NCBI GenBank assembly: GCA_049974865.1
Contig: JBNGCX010000008.1
Span: forward strand, 19,342 to 83,341
DNA from: JAGSOU01 sp049974865
Lineage (GTDB): Bacteria > Pseudomonadota > Alphaproteobacteria > Rhodobacterales > Rhodobacteraceae
Length of the DNA: 64,000 nucleotides
Reading direction: 5' to 3'
A program made the translations under genes and the position numbers. How positions within the stretch are numbered: the first letter of the stretch is position 1; each line of letters opens with the position of its first letter. Under the pieces are notes generated by a model, which saw only the letters and a program-made list of their open reading frames with translations, ran no database searches and was not told where the DNA came from. Below are positions 1 through 7,698 of this stretch, piece after piece.

Positions 1-666
1 ATCAACATCGGTGACGTCTCCCATATGGCCGAACTCTTGGGAGACCTCGAAGGGGCGCCAACTGATCTCCTCTTGAACACGAATGGTGGGCAAACCGATG
101 CTACCGAAGCGCTGGTTTCACTGATTCAGGCTACCACTAACGACCTCCGGTTGGTGGTGCCTCATTCCGCCAAGAGTAATGGCACGATGCTTTGCCTGGC
201 GGCGACCGAGATTGTCATGGGGCCGCCATCCGAGCTTGGTCCAATTGATCCTTACCTCGGACCAACTCCTACGTCGATCTTGGCAGAAGAAACCGTCAAA
301 CAACAGAATTTTGCGCTCCACAAGCTCGCCCTTTATGCGATCGAACAGACAAAGAGCCTAGCCACGCGGCTTCTTTCGGAGGGAATGATGAAACATCGCC
401 GCCCGGAAGAAATTGAAGATACCGTTGAAAAGCTCGCTTCCCGAAAAAGGTTCTTCTCTCACGGGTCCGCGATTGACCATCTCGAAGCGAAAAGTCTCGG
501 ACTGAATGTGCGATACTTGGAAATTGGCGACCCATATTGGGATAGAATATGGCTGCTATATTCCATGTACGCGAACGACATGATGAGGGATGGCCTTTTG
601 AAGGTATTTGAAGGTAGGGCCCGTAGTATGTCGTTGTCGCCTCCACCTTCACCAACTGACCCCTAA
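1..666 (+). CDS. SDH/ClpP-like serine protease, 5' truncated by window edge
   Basis: The reading frame is open from base 1, so the start lies outside the window; 221 residues are visible. Counting from the first in-window ATG at 25, it has a glycine turn (LLLNTNGG, residues 15-22), a KSNGT motif (50-54) where the family carries the KSAGT nucleophile serine, and ELGPIDP (70-76). This pattern is typical of the serine dehydrogenase proteinase (SDH_sah) branch of ClpP-fold proteases, which usually have an N-terminal membrane segment, here off-window. Its G+C is visibly lower than everything to the right (single lines near 45-58%), which suggests foreign origin. Its TAA overlaps the pncB stop codon on the other strand. 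The biological role is unknown. Confidence 0.75.
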   Translation: MNIGDVSHMAELLGDLEGAPTDLLLNTNGGQTDATEALVSLIQATTNDLRLVVPHSAKSNGTMLCLAATEIVMGPPSELGPIDPYLGPTPTSILAEETVKQQNFALHKLALYAIEQTKSLATRLLSEGMMKHRRPEEIEDTVEKLASRKRFFSHGSAIDHLEAKSLGLNVRYLEIGDPYWDRIWLLYSMYANDMMRDGLLKVFEGRARSMSLSPPPSPTDP

Positions 667-1955
667 ACCACCAGCTCCGTCGCCACCTGTTCCCCAACCC
701 CGAACACGCGCTTGTAGCGTTCCACCTCGTCGGCCGGGCCGAGGGCCTTGTTGGGGTTGTCCGACAGCTTCACCGTGGGCCGGCCGTTGGCGGTGACCGC
801 CTTGCAGACCAGCGAGAACGGCGCCAGCGCGTCGTCCGGGGTCAACCCGCGGAAGTCGTTGGTCAGCAGCGTGCCCCAGCCGAAGCTGGGCTTCACCCGG
901 CCCGCGAATTGCTGGTGCAGCTCCACGATCTTGTCGGCGTCGAGGCTGTCGGAAAAGATCACCAGCTTTTCGCGCGGGTCCTCGCCGCGCTCCTGCCACC
1001 AGCGGATGGCCATCTCGGCCCCCTCGGCCGGGTCACCGGAATCGATGCGGATGCCCGTCCAGCCCGCCAGCCAGTCGGGGGCGTTCTTCAGGAAACCTTC
1101 GGCGCCGTAGGTGTCGGGCAGGATGATGCGCAGGTTGCCGGAATGCTCTTCCTGCCAGTCGGCCAGCACCTCGTAGGGGGCCTGGGCGAGGTCCTCGTCG
1201 CTGTCGGCCAGCGCGGCGTGGATCATGGGCAGTTCGTGGGCGTTGGTGCCGATCGCCTCGACCTCGCGGCGCATGGCGATCAGGCAGTTGGAGGTGCCGG
1301 CGAATTTTTCGCCCAGACCCTCGATCATCGCCTGCACGCACCAGTCCTGCCAGAGGAACGAATGGCGGCGGCGCGTGCCGAAATCGGCCACGCGGAGGTT
1401 TTCCAGCGGGCGCAGGCGCTCGATCTTTTCCCACAGCTTGGTCATGGCGCGGGCATAGAGGACCTGCAGCTCGAACTTGCCCATGTGCTGCAGCACGGCG
1501 CGGCCGCGCAGTTCCATCAGCACGGCGAGCGCCGGGATCTCCCACAGCATGACCTCGGGCCATCTGCCCTCGAAGGTCAGCTCGTACTGGCCGTCGCGCT
1601 TTTCCAGGTGGTAGGGCGGCAGTTGCAGGTTCTCGAACCATTCCACGAAATCGGGGCGGAACATCTGGCGCTGGCCGTAGAACATGTTGCCGCGCAGCCA
1701 GGTGCTTTCGCCGCGCGACAGCCGCAGGCCGCGGATGTGGTCGAGCTGTTCGCGCAGCTCGCCCTCGTCGATGAGCTCGGCCAGGCGGATCGCCTTGGTG
1801 CGGTTGATCAGCGAGAAGGTGACCTCGGTGTCGGGGCGGTTGCGGAACACCGACTGGCACATCAGCAGCTTGTAGAAATCGGTGTCGATCAGCGACCGGA
1901 CGATCGGGTCGATCTTCCAGTGGTGATTGTAGACGCGGGTGGCGATGTCGACCAT
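663..1955 (-). CDS. pncB: Nicotinate phosphoribosyltransferase
   Basis: Converts nicotinate, PRPP and ATP into nicotinate mononucleotide, the entry step of the Preiss-Handler NAD salvage route; cytosolic. The 430-residue length matches PncB. The N-terminal TDFYKLLM motif (about 25-32) and a GTNAHELPM segment, corresponding to the GT.AHE region with the phosphorylated histidine in the family, are both present. It lies downstream of pncA on the same strand, so the two successive salvage enzymes are probably cotranscribed, separated by 214 bp containing a strong hairpin. Its stop codon overlaps that of the upstream-edge protease gene on the opposite strand. Confidence 0.95.
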   Translation of the reverse strand: MVDIATRVYNHHWKIDPIVRSLIDTDFYKLLMCQSVFRNRPDTEVTFSLINRTKAIRLAELIDEGELREQLDHIRGLRLSRGESTWLRGNMFYGQRQMFRPDFVEWFENLQLPPYHLEKRDGQYELTFEGRWPEVMLWEIPALAVLMELRGRAVLQHMGKFELQVLYARAMTKLWEKIERLRPLENLRVADFGTRRRHSFLWQDWCVQAMIEGLGEKFAGTSNCLIAMRREVEAIGTNAHELPMIHAALADSDEDLAQAPYEVLADWQEEHSGNLRIILPDTYGAEGFLKNAPDWLAGWTGIRIDSGDPAEGAEMAIRWWQERGEDPREKLVIFSDSLDADKIVELHQQFAGRVKPSFGWGTLLTNDFRGLTPDDALAPFSLVCKAVTANGRPTVKLSDNPNKALGPADEVERYKRVFGVGEQVATELVV

Positions 1956-2072
1956 GGCGGGCTCCGGGGTTGCGCCCGTCGGTTAGAGCAAAGGAGGGCG
2001 GGGGTGGGCAAGAGGGGAGGGGCCTTGATCTTGCCTCCCGCCCGGCGGCTATGCTTTGCAGTGCCCGCCCGC

Positions 2073-2104
2073 CCCGAGGCGGGCGCTTCCGCGCCCACCT
2101 CGGG
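2073..2104 (-). repeat. Intercistronic hairpin between pncA and pncB
   Basis: Two 14-nt arms (2073-2086 and 2091-2104) surround a 4-nt loop. As plus-strand RNA there is one C-A mismatch (2080/2097) and a UUCC loop. As minus-strand RNA the same pair becomes a G-U wobble and the loop becomes GGAA, a GNRA tetraloop. The structure therefore fits an RNA made from the pncA-to-pncB direction. No U-run follows, so it may be a processing or stability element rather than a terminator. Confidence 0.6.
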
Positions 2105-2169
2105 CGGCGGCTGCCCTCCTTTTCGCCGAGCCGGCCGAGGATTGCATTCCGTCAACCGGGGCTGTGCCC

Positions 2170-2778
2170 CTACCGCTCCAGCACCACGTTGGCGTCCAGC
2201 ATCGCCTCGCGCGCCTCTTCCAGCGACCCGTCGAGGTCGATGCCGCGGCAGGCATGTTCCAGCACCGTCACCTTGTAGCCCAGCTTGGCGGCATCCAGCG
2301 CGGTGTACTGCACGCAGAAATCGGTGGCGAGGCCGACGATGGTGACGGCGGTGATGCCGCGCTCGCGCAGGAAATCGTCGAGCCCTGTCTCGGTCTCGCG
2401 ATCGTTCTCGAAAAAGGCGGAATAGCTGTCGATCTCGGGGCGGAAGCCCTTGCGCAGCACGTGGTCTGCCTTGGCGGTGTCGAGATCGGGGTGGAACGCG
2501 GCCCCCTCGGTGTCCTGCACGCAGTGGTCGGGCCAGAGCACCTGCCCGCCATAGGGCATGTCGATCACCTCGAAGGGTTTGCGGCCCGGGTGGTTGGAGG
2601 CGAAAGAGGAATGGTCGGCCGGGTGCCAGTCCTGGGTGAAGACGCGCAGGTGGAAGTCGTCGAGAAGCGCGTTGATCTCGGGCACGACCTCGTCCCCGCC
2701 GGGCACGGCCAGCGCACCGCCGGGGCAGAAATCGTTTTGCACGTCCACGACGATCAGGGCTTCGGTCTCGGGTCGCAT
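2170..2778 (-). CDS. pncA: Nicotinamidase
   Basis: Hydrolyses nicotinamide to nicotinate and ammonia, supplying the substrate for PncB just downstream. The 202-residue isochorismatase-fold protein has the catalytic triad in recognisable form: Asp in VDVQNDF near the N-terminus, Lys in HVLRKG, and the nucleophile Cys in GLATDFCV. The metal-site segment with DWHP and H (FTQDWHPADHSSF) is also present. The start is the ATG ahead of MRPETEAL, with a GGAGAG-type ribosome site just upstream on the minus strand. Confidence 0.95.
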   Translation of the reverse strand: MRPETEALIVVDVQNDFCPGGALAVPGGDEVVPEINALLDDFHLRVFTQDWHPADHSSFASNHPGRKPFEVIDMPYGGQVLWPDHCVQDTEGAAFHPDLDTAKADHVLRKGFRPEIDSYSAFFENDRETETGLDDFLRERGITAVTIVGLATDFCVQYTALDAAKLGYKVTVLEHACRGIDLDGSLEEAREAMLDANVVLER

Positions 2779-2884
2779 GGCGACTCTCCTCTTCCTTGAT
2801 GCTTTCAGTGCTAAGCGCAGGCCCCCCTTGCGTCAATTCGGCGAGGTCTCCCGGCACGGGAAATTCGGCCTTCCGGGTGAAAAG

Positions 2885-2902
2885 TTGGTACCGTGATACC
2901 AA
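2885..2902. promoter_or_regulatory. TTGGTA-N6-TACCAA palindrome upstream of small RHH-like gene
   Basis: A perfect 6-bp inverted repeat, TTGGTA (2885-2890) and TACCAA (2897-2902), with a 6-bp spacer, sits 26 bp before the ATG at 2928. A TGCTATAC stretch resembling an extended -10 lies between palindrome and gene (2913-2920). Placement fits an operator, possibly for the adjacent DNA-binding-like protein itself. Which regulator binds is inference only. Confidence 0.4.
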
Positions 2903-2927
2903 GATAAGGTCCTGCTATACAGGCCGG

Positions 2928-3176
2928 ATGAAAAAGATCGAACGCGTACAAACCGGGCTGCGGCTGGAAAAGCGGCTGCTGAAGGTCCTGAAGGGGCTGG
3001 CCGAGCATCTGGAGATGCCGGTGGCCGAACTGGTCGAGGGCATGGCGCTGCATGCCTTCGAGGGGAAGGCGCCGTTTTCGGAGGACACGCTGCGGCGGAT
3101 TGCGCAACTCCGGCGGGTCTATGATCTGGAACTGACGGCGGCCGACAGCCACAAGCTGACCGAGGGCGGGGAATGA
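2928..3176 (+). CDS. Small ribbon-helix-helix-like protein, function unknown
   Basis: An 82-residue basic protein. The segment RVQTGLRLEKRLLKVLKGLA followed by a second helix (MPVAELVEGMALHAFEG) looks like the strand-helix-helix of an RHH DNA-binding fold, but this is pattern reading, not a confirmed family match. The frame stays open upstream, but the ATG at 2928 (MKKIERV) is preferred because the palindrome and a -10-like box lie just ahead of it. Its stop overlaps the start of the next gene (ATGA), so the two are translationally coupled. It could be an autoregulator acting at the 2885 palindrome. Confidence 0.6.
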   Translation: MKKIERVQTGLRLEKRLLKVLKGLAEHLEMPVAELVEGMALHAFEGKAPFSEDTLRRIAQLRRVYDLELTAADSHKLTEGGE

Positions 3177-3544
3177 CGCCAAGGGAAATCCTCCAGGGTC
3201 TGGACGACGGGTCCCTGGACCCAGACGGCTTTTCGCACCGCGACCATGTGCGGGCCGCGCACGAGGCCCTGCGCCAGGACGAGTTCTTTGCCGCGACCGC
3301 GCGTTTTGCCGCCGGGCTGCGCCGCCTGACCGTGCGCGCAGGCGTGCCCGAGAAATACAGCGCCACGATTACCTTTGCCTTCATGAGCCTCATCGCCGAG
3401 CGCATGGCGAAGGACCCCGGGCAGGATGCCGAGGCGTTCCTGGCGCAGAACCCCGATCTGCTGGGGGGCGGGGTGGTGGCGCGACACTACGCGCCGGGAC
3501 GCCTGGCGACGCCGCTTTCGCGGCGCGTCGCCCTGATGCCCTAG
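3173..3544 (+). CDS. Conserved hypothetical protein (FSHRDHVR motif)
   Basis: A 123-residue soluble protein with no signal or membrane segment. The N-terminal FSHRDHVRAAHEAL segment and the later PEKYSATITFAFM look like a conserved helical family with clustered His and Asp that could bind metal. I recognise the pattern from bacterial hypothetical proteins but know no function. It starts inside the stop of the preceding RHH-like gene and ends 42 bp before trhO, so the three probably form one operon. Confidence 0.65.
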   Translation: MTPREILQGLDDGSLDPDGFSHRDHVRAAHEALRQDEFFAATARFAAGLRRLTVRAGVPEKYSATITFAFMSLIAERMAKDPGQDAEAFLAQNPDLLGGGVVARHYAPGRLATPLSRRVALMP

Positions 3545-3586
3545 GCCGCAGCCGGCGCCCTTGATCGCGCGTGGACAGAGGCGTAG

Positions 3587-4498
3587 ATGAGCGGCATGTA
3601 TACCGTCGCCGCCCTTTATCACTTCACCCGTTTCGACGACCCCGCCGCGTTGCGCGGGCCGCTGCTGGAGCTGTGCCTGGAAAACGGCATCCGGGGCTCG
3701 CTGCTGCTGGCGCAGGAGGGGATCAACGGCACCATCGCCGGGTCCCGCGCGGGGCTGGACGCCGTCTTGGCGCATATCCGGGCGCTGCCCGGCTGCGCAG
3801 ATCTGGAGTGGAAGGAGAGCACCGCCTCGGAAGCGCCCTTCGCCCGGATGAAGGTGAAGCTGAAGCGCGAGATCGTGACCATGGGCCAGCCCGATGTCGA
3901 TCCGCGCGCGCGGGTGGGCCATTACGTGGAGCCCGGGGACTGGAACGATCTGATCACCGCCGAGGATGTTGTGGTGATCGACACCCGCAACGACTACGAG
4001 ATCGCCATCGGCACCTTCGAGGGGGCGATCGACCCGGAGACCGCCAGCTTCCGCGACTTCCCGGCCTGGTGGGAGGAAAACCGGCACCGCTTCCACAACA
4101 AGCGGGTGGCGATGTTCTGCACCGGCGGCATCCGCTGCGAGAAATCCACCAACTACCTGCTGGGGCAGGGGGTGGAGGATGTCTATCACCTCAAGGGCGG
4201 CATCCTGAAATACCTCGAGGAGGTGCCCGAGGCCGAGAGCCTGTGGCGCGGCGAATGCTTCGTCTTCGACGAGCGGGTCTCGGTCGGGCACGGGCTGGCC
4301 GAGGGGCCGCATGAGCTGTGCCGCGCCTGCCGCCGCCCGATCCGGCCCGAGGACAAGGCGCGCCCCGAGTTCGAGGAGGGCGTGCGCTGCCACCAATGCG
4401 TGGACGACTACAGCGACTCCGACCGCGCCCGGTTCCGCGAGCGCCAGCGCCAGATCGAACTGGCCGAAAAGCGCGGCGAGCGGCACATGGCGGGATGA
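3587..4498 (+). CDS. trhO: tRNA uridine(34) hydroxylase, rhodanese family
   Basis: TrhO (YceA) catalyses prephenate-independent, O2-dependent 5-hydroxylation of U34 in tRNA wobble positions. The 303-residue protein has the N-terminal ferredoxin-like UPF0176 region (with AQEGINGTIAGS), a central rhodanese domain whose active-site Cys sits in MFCTGGIRCEK, and a C-terminal cysteine-rich tail with two CxxC pairs (CRAC and CHQC). Domain order and length match the family. It is the last gene of the 2.9-4.5 kb run; a 206-bp spacer follows. Confidence 0.93.
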   Translation: MSGMYTVAALYHFTRFDDPAALRGPLLELCLENGIRGSLLLAQEGINGTIAGSRAGLDAVLAHIRALPGCADLEWKESTASEAPFARMKVKLKREIVTMGQPDVDPRARVGHYVEPGDWNDLITAEDVVVIDTRNDYEIAIGTFEGAIDPETASFRDFPAWWEENRHRFHNKRVAMFCTGGIRCEKSTNYLLGQGVEDVYHLKGGILKYLEEVPEAESLWRGECFVFDERVSVGHGLAEGPHELCRACRRPIRPEDKARPEFEEGVRCHQCVDDYSDSDRARFRERQRQIELAEKRGERHMAG

Positions 4499-4704
4499 TC
4501 CCCGCAAGTTTCTGAACTCACGGCAAAATTCCTGACGGTTATCCGATAGCGGCGCCCGCGCGCGGGGCCGTCATCGCCTAGCCGCGGGCCGTTATTGCCT
4601 GTCGCGGGGCGGATGCGGCCTGCTGGTTTCATCGGCACCGCGTCGGGTGATGGCGCAGCCGGTGCAACGCGAAACGCAACCGACCACAGGAAAGAGAAAA
4701 CACC

Positions 4705-5151
4705 ATGACCATCCCCTTTTCGCTGAAAAGCGCCGCCCTGTCCGCCCTGATGGCCGCGACGCTGGCCGCCGGCCCCGCCCTTGCGGAAGAGAACAGCTTT
4801 CTGACCGTCACCCAGCTTGGCGCGCGCAACAGCATCGGCGTCGAGCAGGACGGCGCGCGGCACCGGGCCACCATCTACCAGCGCGGCGAGGACCATCTGG
4901 CCATGCTGACGCAGGACGGTAATCGCAACCGCACGGTCGTCGGGCAGAGCGGCAAGCACCATGATGCCTTCACCGGCCAGCACGGGCGCGACAACATCGC
5001 GGGCATCGCCCAGTTCGGCAAGGGCCACAAGGCCGGGATCAAGCAGAAGGGCCGTCACAACGCCGCCGCCGTGATCCAGGCCGGGGACGGCAAGACCGCC
5101 AACATCACCCAGCGTGGGCGCGGCAACGTGATCGTCGTGATCCAGAATTGA
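4705..5151 (+). CDS. Curlin-repeat amyloid subunit (CsgA/CsgB-like)
   Basis: A secreted curli-type amyloid subunit of 148 residues. A signal peptide ends near ALA-EEN (residue 27). After it, Gln recurs exactly every 11 residues (37, 48, 59, 70, 81, 92, 103, 114, 125, 136, 147), with Gly two residues after each of the first ten. The position five after each Gln is Asn in five strands, His in four and Lys in one. This QxGxx(N/H) ladder is the beta-solenoid signature of curlins, but unusually rich in His, Arg and Lys. Followed by csgH, with a stem-loop between. No csgE, csgF or csgG is in the window, so the export pore must be encoded elsewhere. Confidence 0.85.
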   Translation: MTIPFSLKSAALSALMAATLAAGPALAEENSFLTVTQLGARNSIGVEQDGARHRATIYQRGEDHLAMLTQDGNRNRTVVGQSGKHHDAFTGQHGRDNIAGIAQFGKGHKAGIKQKGRHNAAAVIQAGDGKTANITQRGRGNVIVVIQN

Positions 5152-5163
5152 TCCACCCGCGCC

Positions 5164-5193
5164 GCGTGCGGCGGGCCAAACGCCGCCGCACGC
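5164..5193 (+). repeat. Stem-loop between curlin gene and csgH
   Basis: A perfect 11-bp stem (GCGTGCGGCGG at 5164-5174 and CCGCCGCACGC at 5183-5193) with an 8-nt loop, starting 12 bp after the curlin stop codon. No U-run follows, so it is not a standard terminator. It could stabilise the curlin message or reduce readthrough into csgH, giving more fibre subunit than chaperone. Confidence 0.6.
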
Positions 5194-5215
5194 CCGAGGA
5201 CCAAGGAGACTCGAG

Positions 5216-5620
5216 ATGACGCGTCCATTCCTCCGCTCCGCGCTCGCCCTTGCCCTGCCGCTGGCCCTGTCCGCGCTGGCGCTGGGCGGGACGCCAGGGC
5301 CGCTGGCCGCCGGCAATGACGACAGGCCGCTGCGCTGCGAGATTTCCGCCCGCCCCTCGCCCCTGGGCATCACGCTCGAGGCGCGGGCCTCGTCCGGGGC
5401 GCGGGCCGAGGGGACCTATAGCCTCGACGTCGCCCAGCTTGGGGCGGCGGGCCGTACGGTGATCCGCCAAGGCGGCGATTTCAGCCTGCGCGCGGGCGAG
5501 ACCGGGGTGCTTGGCCGGGTGATGCTGGGGCATGACCCGTCGGACTATGCGGCGCGGATGGTTCTTCGCGCCGGCGGCGCCGAGGTCACCTGCCGCGCAC
5601 CCGGGGCGAACGATATCTGA
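5216..5620 (+). CDS. csgH: Curli assembly chaperone CsgH-like
   Basis: CsgH is a small periplasmic protein of alphaproteobacterial curli operons that binds CsgA and holds back premature fibre formation. This 134-residue protein has an N-terminal signal segment (about 1-32), then a single beta-sandwich-type domain opening with RCEISARPSPLGITLEA and closing with AEVTCRAP. The two cysteines (CEI and TC) sit where the family has its pair. The GTYSL and IRQGGDF segments also match. The position directly after the curlin gene supports the call. Confidence 0.8.
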   Translation: MTRPFLRSALALALPLALSALALGGTPGPLAAGNDDRPLRCEISARPSPLGITLEARASSGARAEGTYSLDVAQLGAAGRTVIRQGGDFSLRAGETGVLGRVMLGHDPSDYAARMVLRAGGAEVTCRAPGANDI

Positions 5621-5721
5621 ACGCCCCGCCCAGCGCCCCGGCCGGGGCCGCGCCGCAACACTGTGACGCCTTTGCCGCGCCCGCCTTGTTCCGGGGCGGG
5701 CGAGGCTCTAAATGCGGAGGG

Positions 5722-6525
5722 ATGAAACGCTGGATTCCCTTTCTGACGCCGGGCCCGCTGGTGTCCGTGCTGCGGCTGACCGGAATGGTCGCGTCGGATG
5801 CGCGGGGCCGGGTGGTTCTGAACGATGCCAGCCTCGCCCCCCTGGTCGAAAAGGCCTTCACCCGGCGCAAGCCCTCGGCGGTGGCGCTGGTGCTGAATTC
5901 GCCCGGCGGATCGCCGGCGCAATCCTCGCTGATCTTCAGCCGCATCCGCCGGCTTTCCGCCGAGAAGAACGTCCCGGTCTACGCCTTCGTCGAGGATGTG
6001 GCGGCCTCGGGCGGCTATTACATCGCCTGCGCCGCCGACGAGATCTGGGTCGACGACAATTCCATCCTCGGCTCGATCGGGGTGGTCTCGGCCGGGTTCG
6101 GGTTCCACGATTTCATCGCGCGCCACGGGGTCGAGCGGCGGTTGTACACCGCGGGCAAGTCGAAAAGCCTGCTGGACCCGTTCCAGCCCGAAAAGCCCGA
6201 GGACGTCGCCCGGCTAAAAACCCTGCAGGAGGCGATCCACCAATCCTTCATCGACCGGGTCAAGGCGCGGCGCGGCGGCCGGCTGGACGAGACGTCCGAG
6301 CTGTTCAACGGCGACGTCTGGGTCGGCGGGCAGGCGGTGGAGCTGGGCCTGGCCGACGGCGTCGGGCACATGGTGCCGAAAATGAAGGAACGCTTCGGCG
6401 AGAAGGTGAAATTCGTCGAATACGGTCCGCGCCGGTCGATCTGGCAGCGTTTCGGCGCGCAGATCCTGGGCGGTCTGGCCGACGAGATGGAGGAACGCGC
6501 CCTGTGGGCGCGGTTCGGTCTTTAG
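5722..6525 (+). CDS. S49 family signal-peptide-peptidase-like protease
   Basis: A 267-residue SppA/SohB-type serine protease with the ClpP fold. The nucleophile Ser is in VAASGGYY (residue 97); the general-base Lys is in AGKSKSLLDPF (146 or 148). The DEIWVDDNSILGSIGV segment is typical. It is the short single-domain form. The ATG at 5722 is chosen over an upstream one because GGAGGG precedes it and the protein then starts at a family-like position. It probably degrades leftover signal peptides or membrane protein fragments. A 58-codon gene follows with no gap. Confidence 0.88.
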   Translation: MKRWIPFLTPGPLVSVLRLTGMVASDARGRVVLNDASLAPLVEKAFTRRKPSAVALVLNSPGGSPAQSSLIFSRIRRLSAEKNVPVYAFVEDVAASGGYYIACAADEIWVDDNSILGSIGVVSAGFGFHDFIARHGVERRLYTAGKSKSLLDPFQPEKPEDVARLKTLQEAIHQSFIDRVKARRGGRLDETSELFNGDVWVGGQAVELGLADGVGHMVPKMKERFGEKVKFVEYGPRRSIWQRFGAQILGGLADEMEERALWARFGL

Positions 6526-6702
6526 ATGATAGTCAAGATTGTCACCCTGTTCCTGGTCGGCATGGGCGTGCTGGCAATGTTCGGCAAGCTGCGGCTGCCG
6601 GGCGGGCGGCGCATATCGCTGAGCAAGCCTGCGAAATGCCCCCGCTGCGGGCGCTATCTACTGGGAAAGGGGCCCTGCCCCTGTGAAAGGGGCAAGAGGT
6701 AG
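6526..6702 (+). CDS. 58-residue membrane-anchored zinc-ribbon-like protein
   Basis: Translation from the ATG immediately after the S49 stop codon gives one N-terminal hydrophobic segment (MIVKIVTLFLVGMGVLAMF) followed by a basic tail containing CPRCG and CPC, four cysteines in a zinc-ribbon-like arrangement. The zero-base junction with the protease gene and eight bases to the antiporter gene indicate cotranscription. No known function. It is short, but codon use and the Cys pattern look genuine. Confidence 0.7.
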   Translation: MIVKIVTLFLVGMGVLAMFGKLRLPGGRRISLSKPAKCPRCGRYLLGKGPCPCERGKR

Positions 6703-6710
6703 CCGCGCAT

Positions 6711-7685
6711 ATGGCCTTGGACCTGTTTTTCGCCCTGCTGGGGCTGATGATCCTGCTGCTGGCGGGCGACTCGCTGGTGAAGGGCGCGGTGAATCTCAGC
6801 CTGCGGCTGGGCGTGCCCGCGCTGATCGTCAGCTTGACCATCGTGGCCTTCGGCACCTCGGCGCCGGAGCTGCTGATCTCGATCCAGGCGGTGATGGACA
6901 ATGCGCCGGGCATCGCGCTGGGCAACGTGGTGGGCTCCAACACTGCCAACGTGCTGCTGGTGCTGGGCGTGCCCGCGATCATCTCGGGGCTTTCGACCGA
7001 GGAATGCGATACGCGGCGGACCTATGTGTTCATGCTGGCGGCCTCGGTGCTGTTCATCGCCGTGGCGTTCCTGGGGCCGATCACCTGGGTGCACGGGCTG
7101 GTGCTGCTGGCCGCGCTGTCGGTGGTTCTGTGGGATGCTTTTCACGCCGCGCGCAACCACCGGCGCGACACGCTGAACGCCGCCGCCGTGGCCAATCCCG
7201 AGGAGGAAGAGGAAGAGATCGAGGGCGCCGATCCCAACCTGCCTTGGTGGAAGATCGGCCTGTTCCTGGCACTGGGGCTGGTAGGCCTGCCGCTGGGTGC
7301 GCAGCTGCTGGTCGAGCATTCCGAGAACATCGCGCATGAGCTGGGCGTCAGCGAAACCGTGATCGGCCTGACCCTGGTGGCGCTGGGCACCTCCCTGCCG
7401 GAGCTGGCGACGACGGTGATGGCCGCGCTGCGCCGGCAGGCCGATGTGGCGCTGGGCAACGTGATCGGCTCCAACATGTTCAACCTGCTGGCCATCATCG
7501 GCGTTGCCAGCTTCGTGGGTGATATGCCGGTGCCGGCCGAGATGCTGAGGTTCGACCTGTGGGTGATGCTGGGGGCCTCGCTGATCCTGCTGCCCTTCGT
7601 GTTCCGCGGCTGGAACATGAACAAGACCTGGGGCATTGCCTTGACCGGCCTTTACGTCACCTATGTTGTTGCCGTGTTGATCTGA
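6711..7685 (+). CDS. Calcium/sodium antiporter, YrbG/CaxA family
   Basis: A 324-residue inner-membrane cation exchanger with two inverted Na/Ca-exchanger domains. The alpha-repeats are plain: GTSAPELLISI in the first half and GTSLPELATTV in the second, each followed by GNVVGSN or GNVIGSN. The acidic stretch EEEEEEIEGAD lies in the cytoplasmic loop between halves. About ten membrane segments. Closely follows the small zinc-ribbon gene and precedes the SDR gene by 13 bp. Confidence 0.92.
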   Translation: MALDLFFALLGLMILLLAGDSLVKGAVNLSLRLGVPALIVSLTIVAFGTSAPELLISIQAVMDNAPGIALGNVVGSNTANVLLVLGVPAIISGLSTEECDTRRTYVFMLAASVLFIAVAFLGPITWVHGLVLLAALSVVLWDAFHAARNHRRDTLNAAAVANPEEEEEEIEGADPNLPWWKIGLFLALGLVGLPLGAQLLVEHSENIAHELGVSETVIGLTLVALGTSLPELATTVMAALRRQADVALGNVIGSNMFNLLAIIGVASFVGDMPVPAEMLRFDLWVMLGASLILLPFVFRGWNMNKTWGIALTGLYVTYVVAVLI

Positions 7686-7698
7686 CGGAGGCGAGGAC

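Noticed and set aside
909..2345. Long plus-strand frame opposite pncB and pncA
   Set aside because: Antisense shadow without any recognisable domain.
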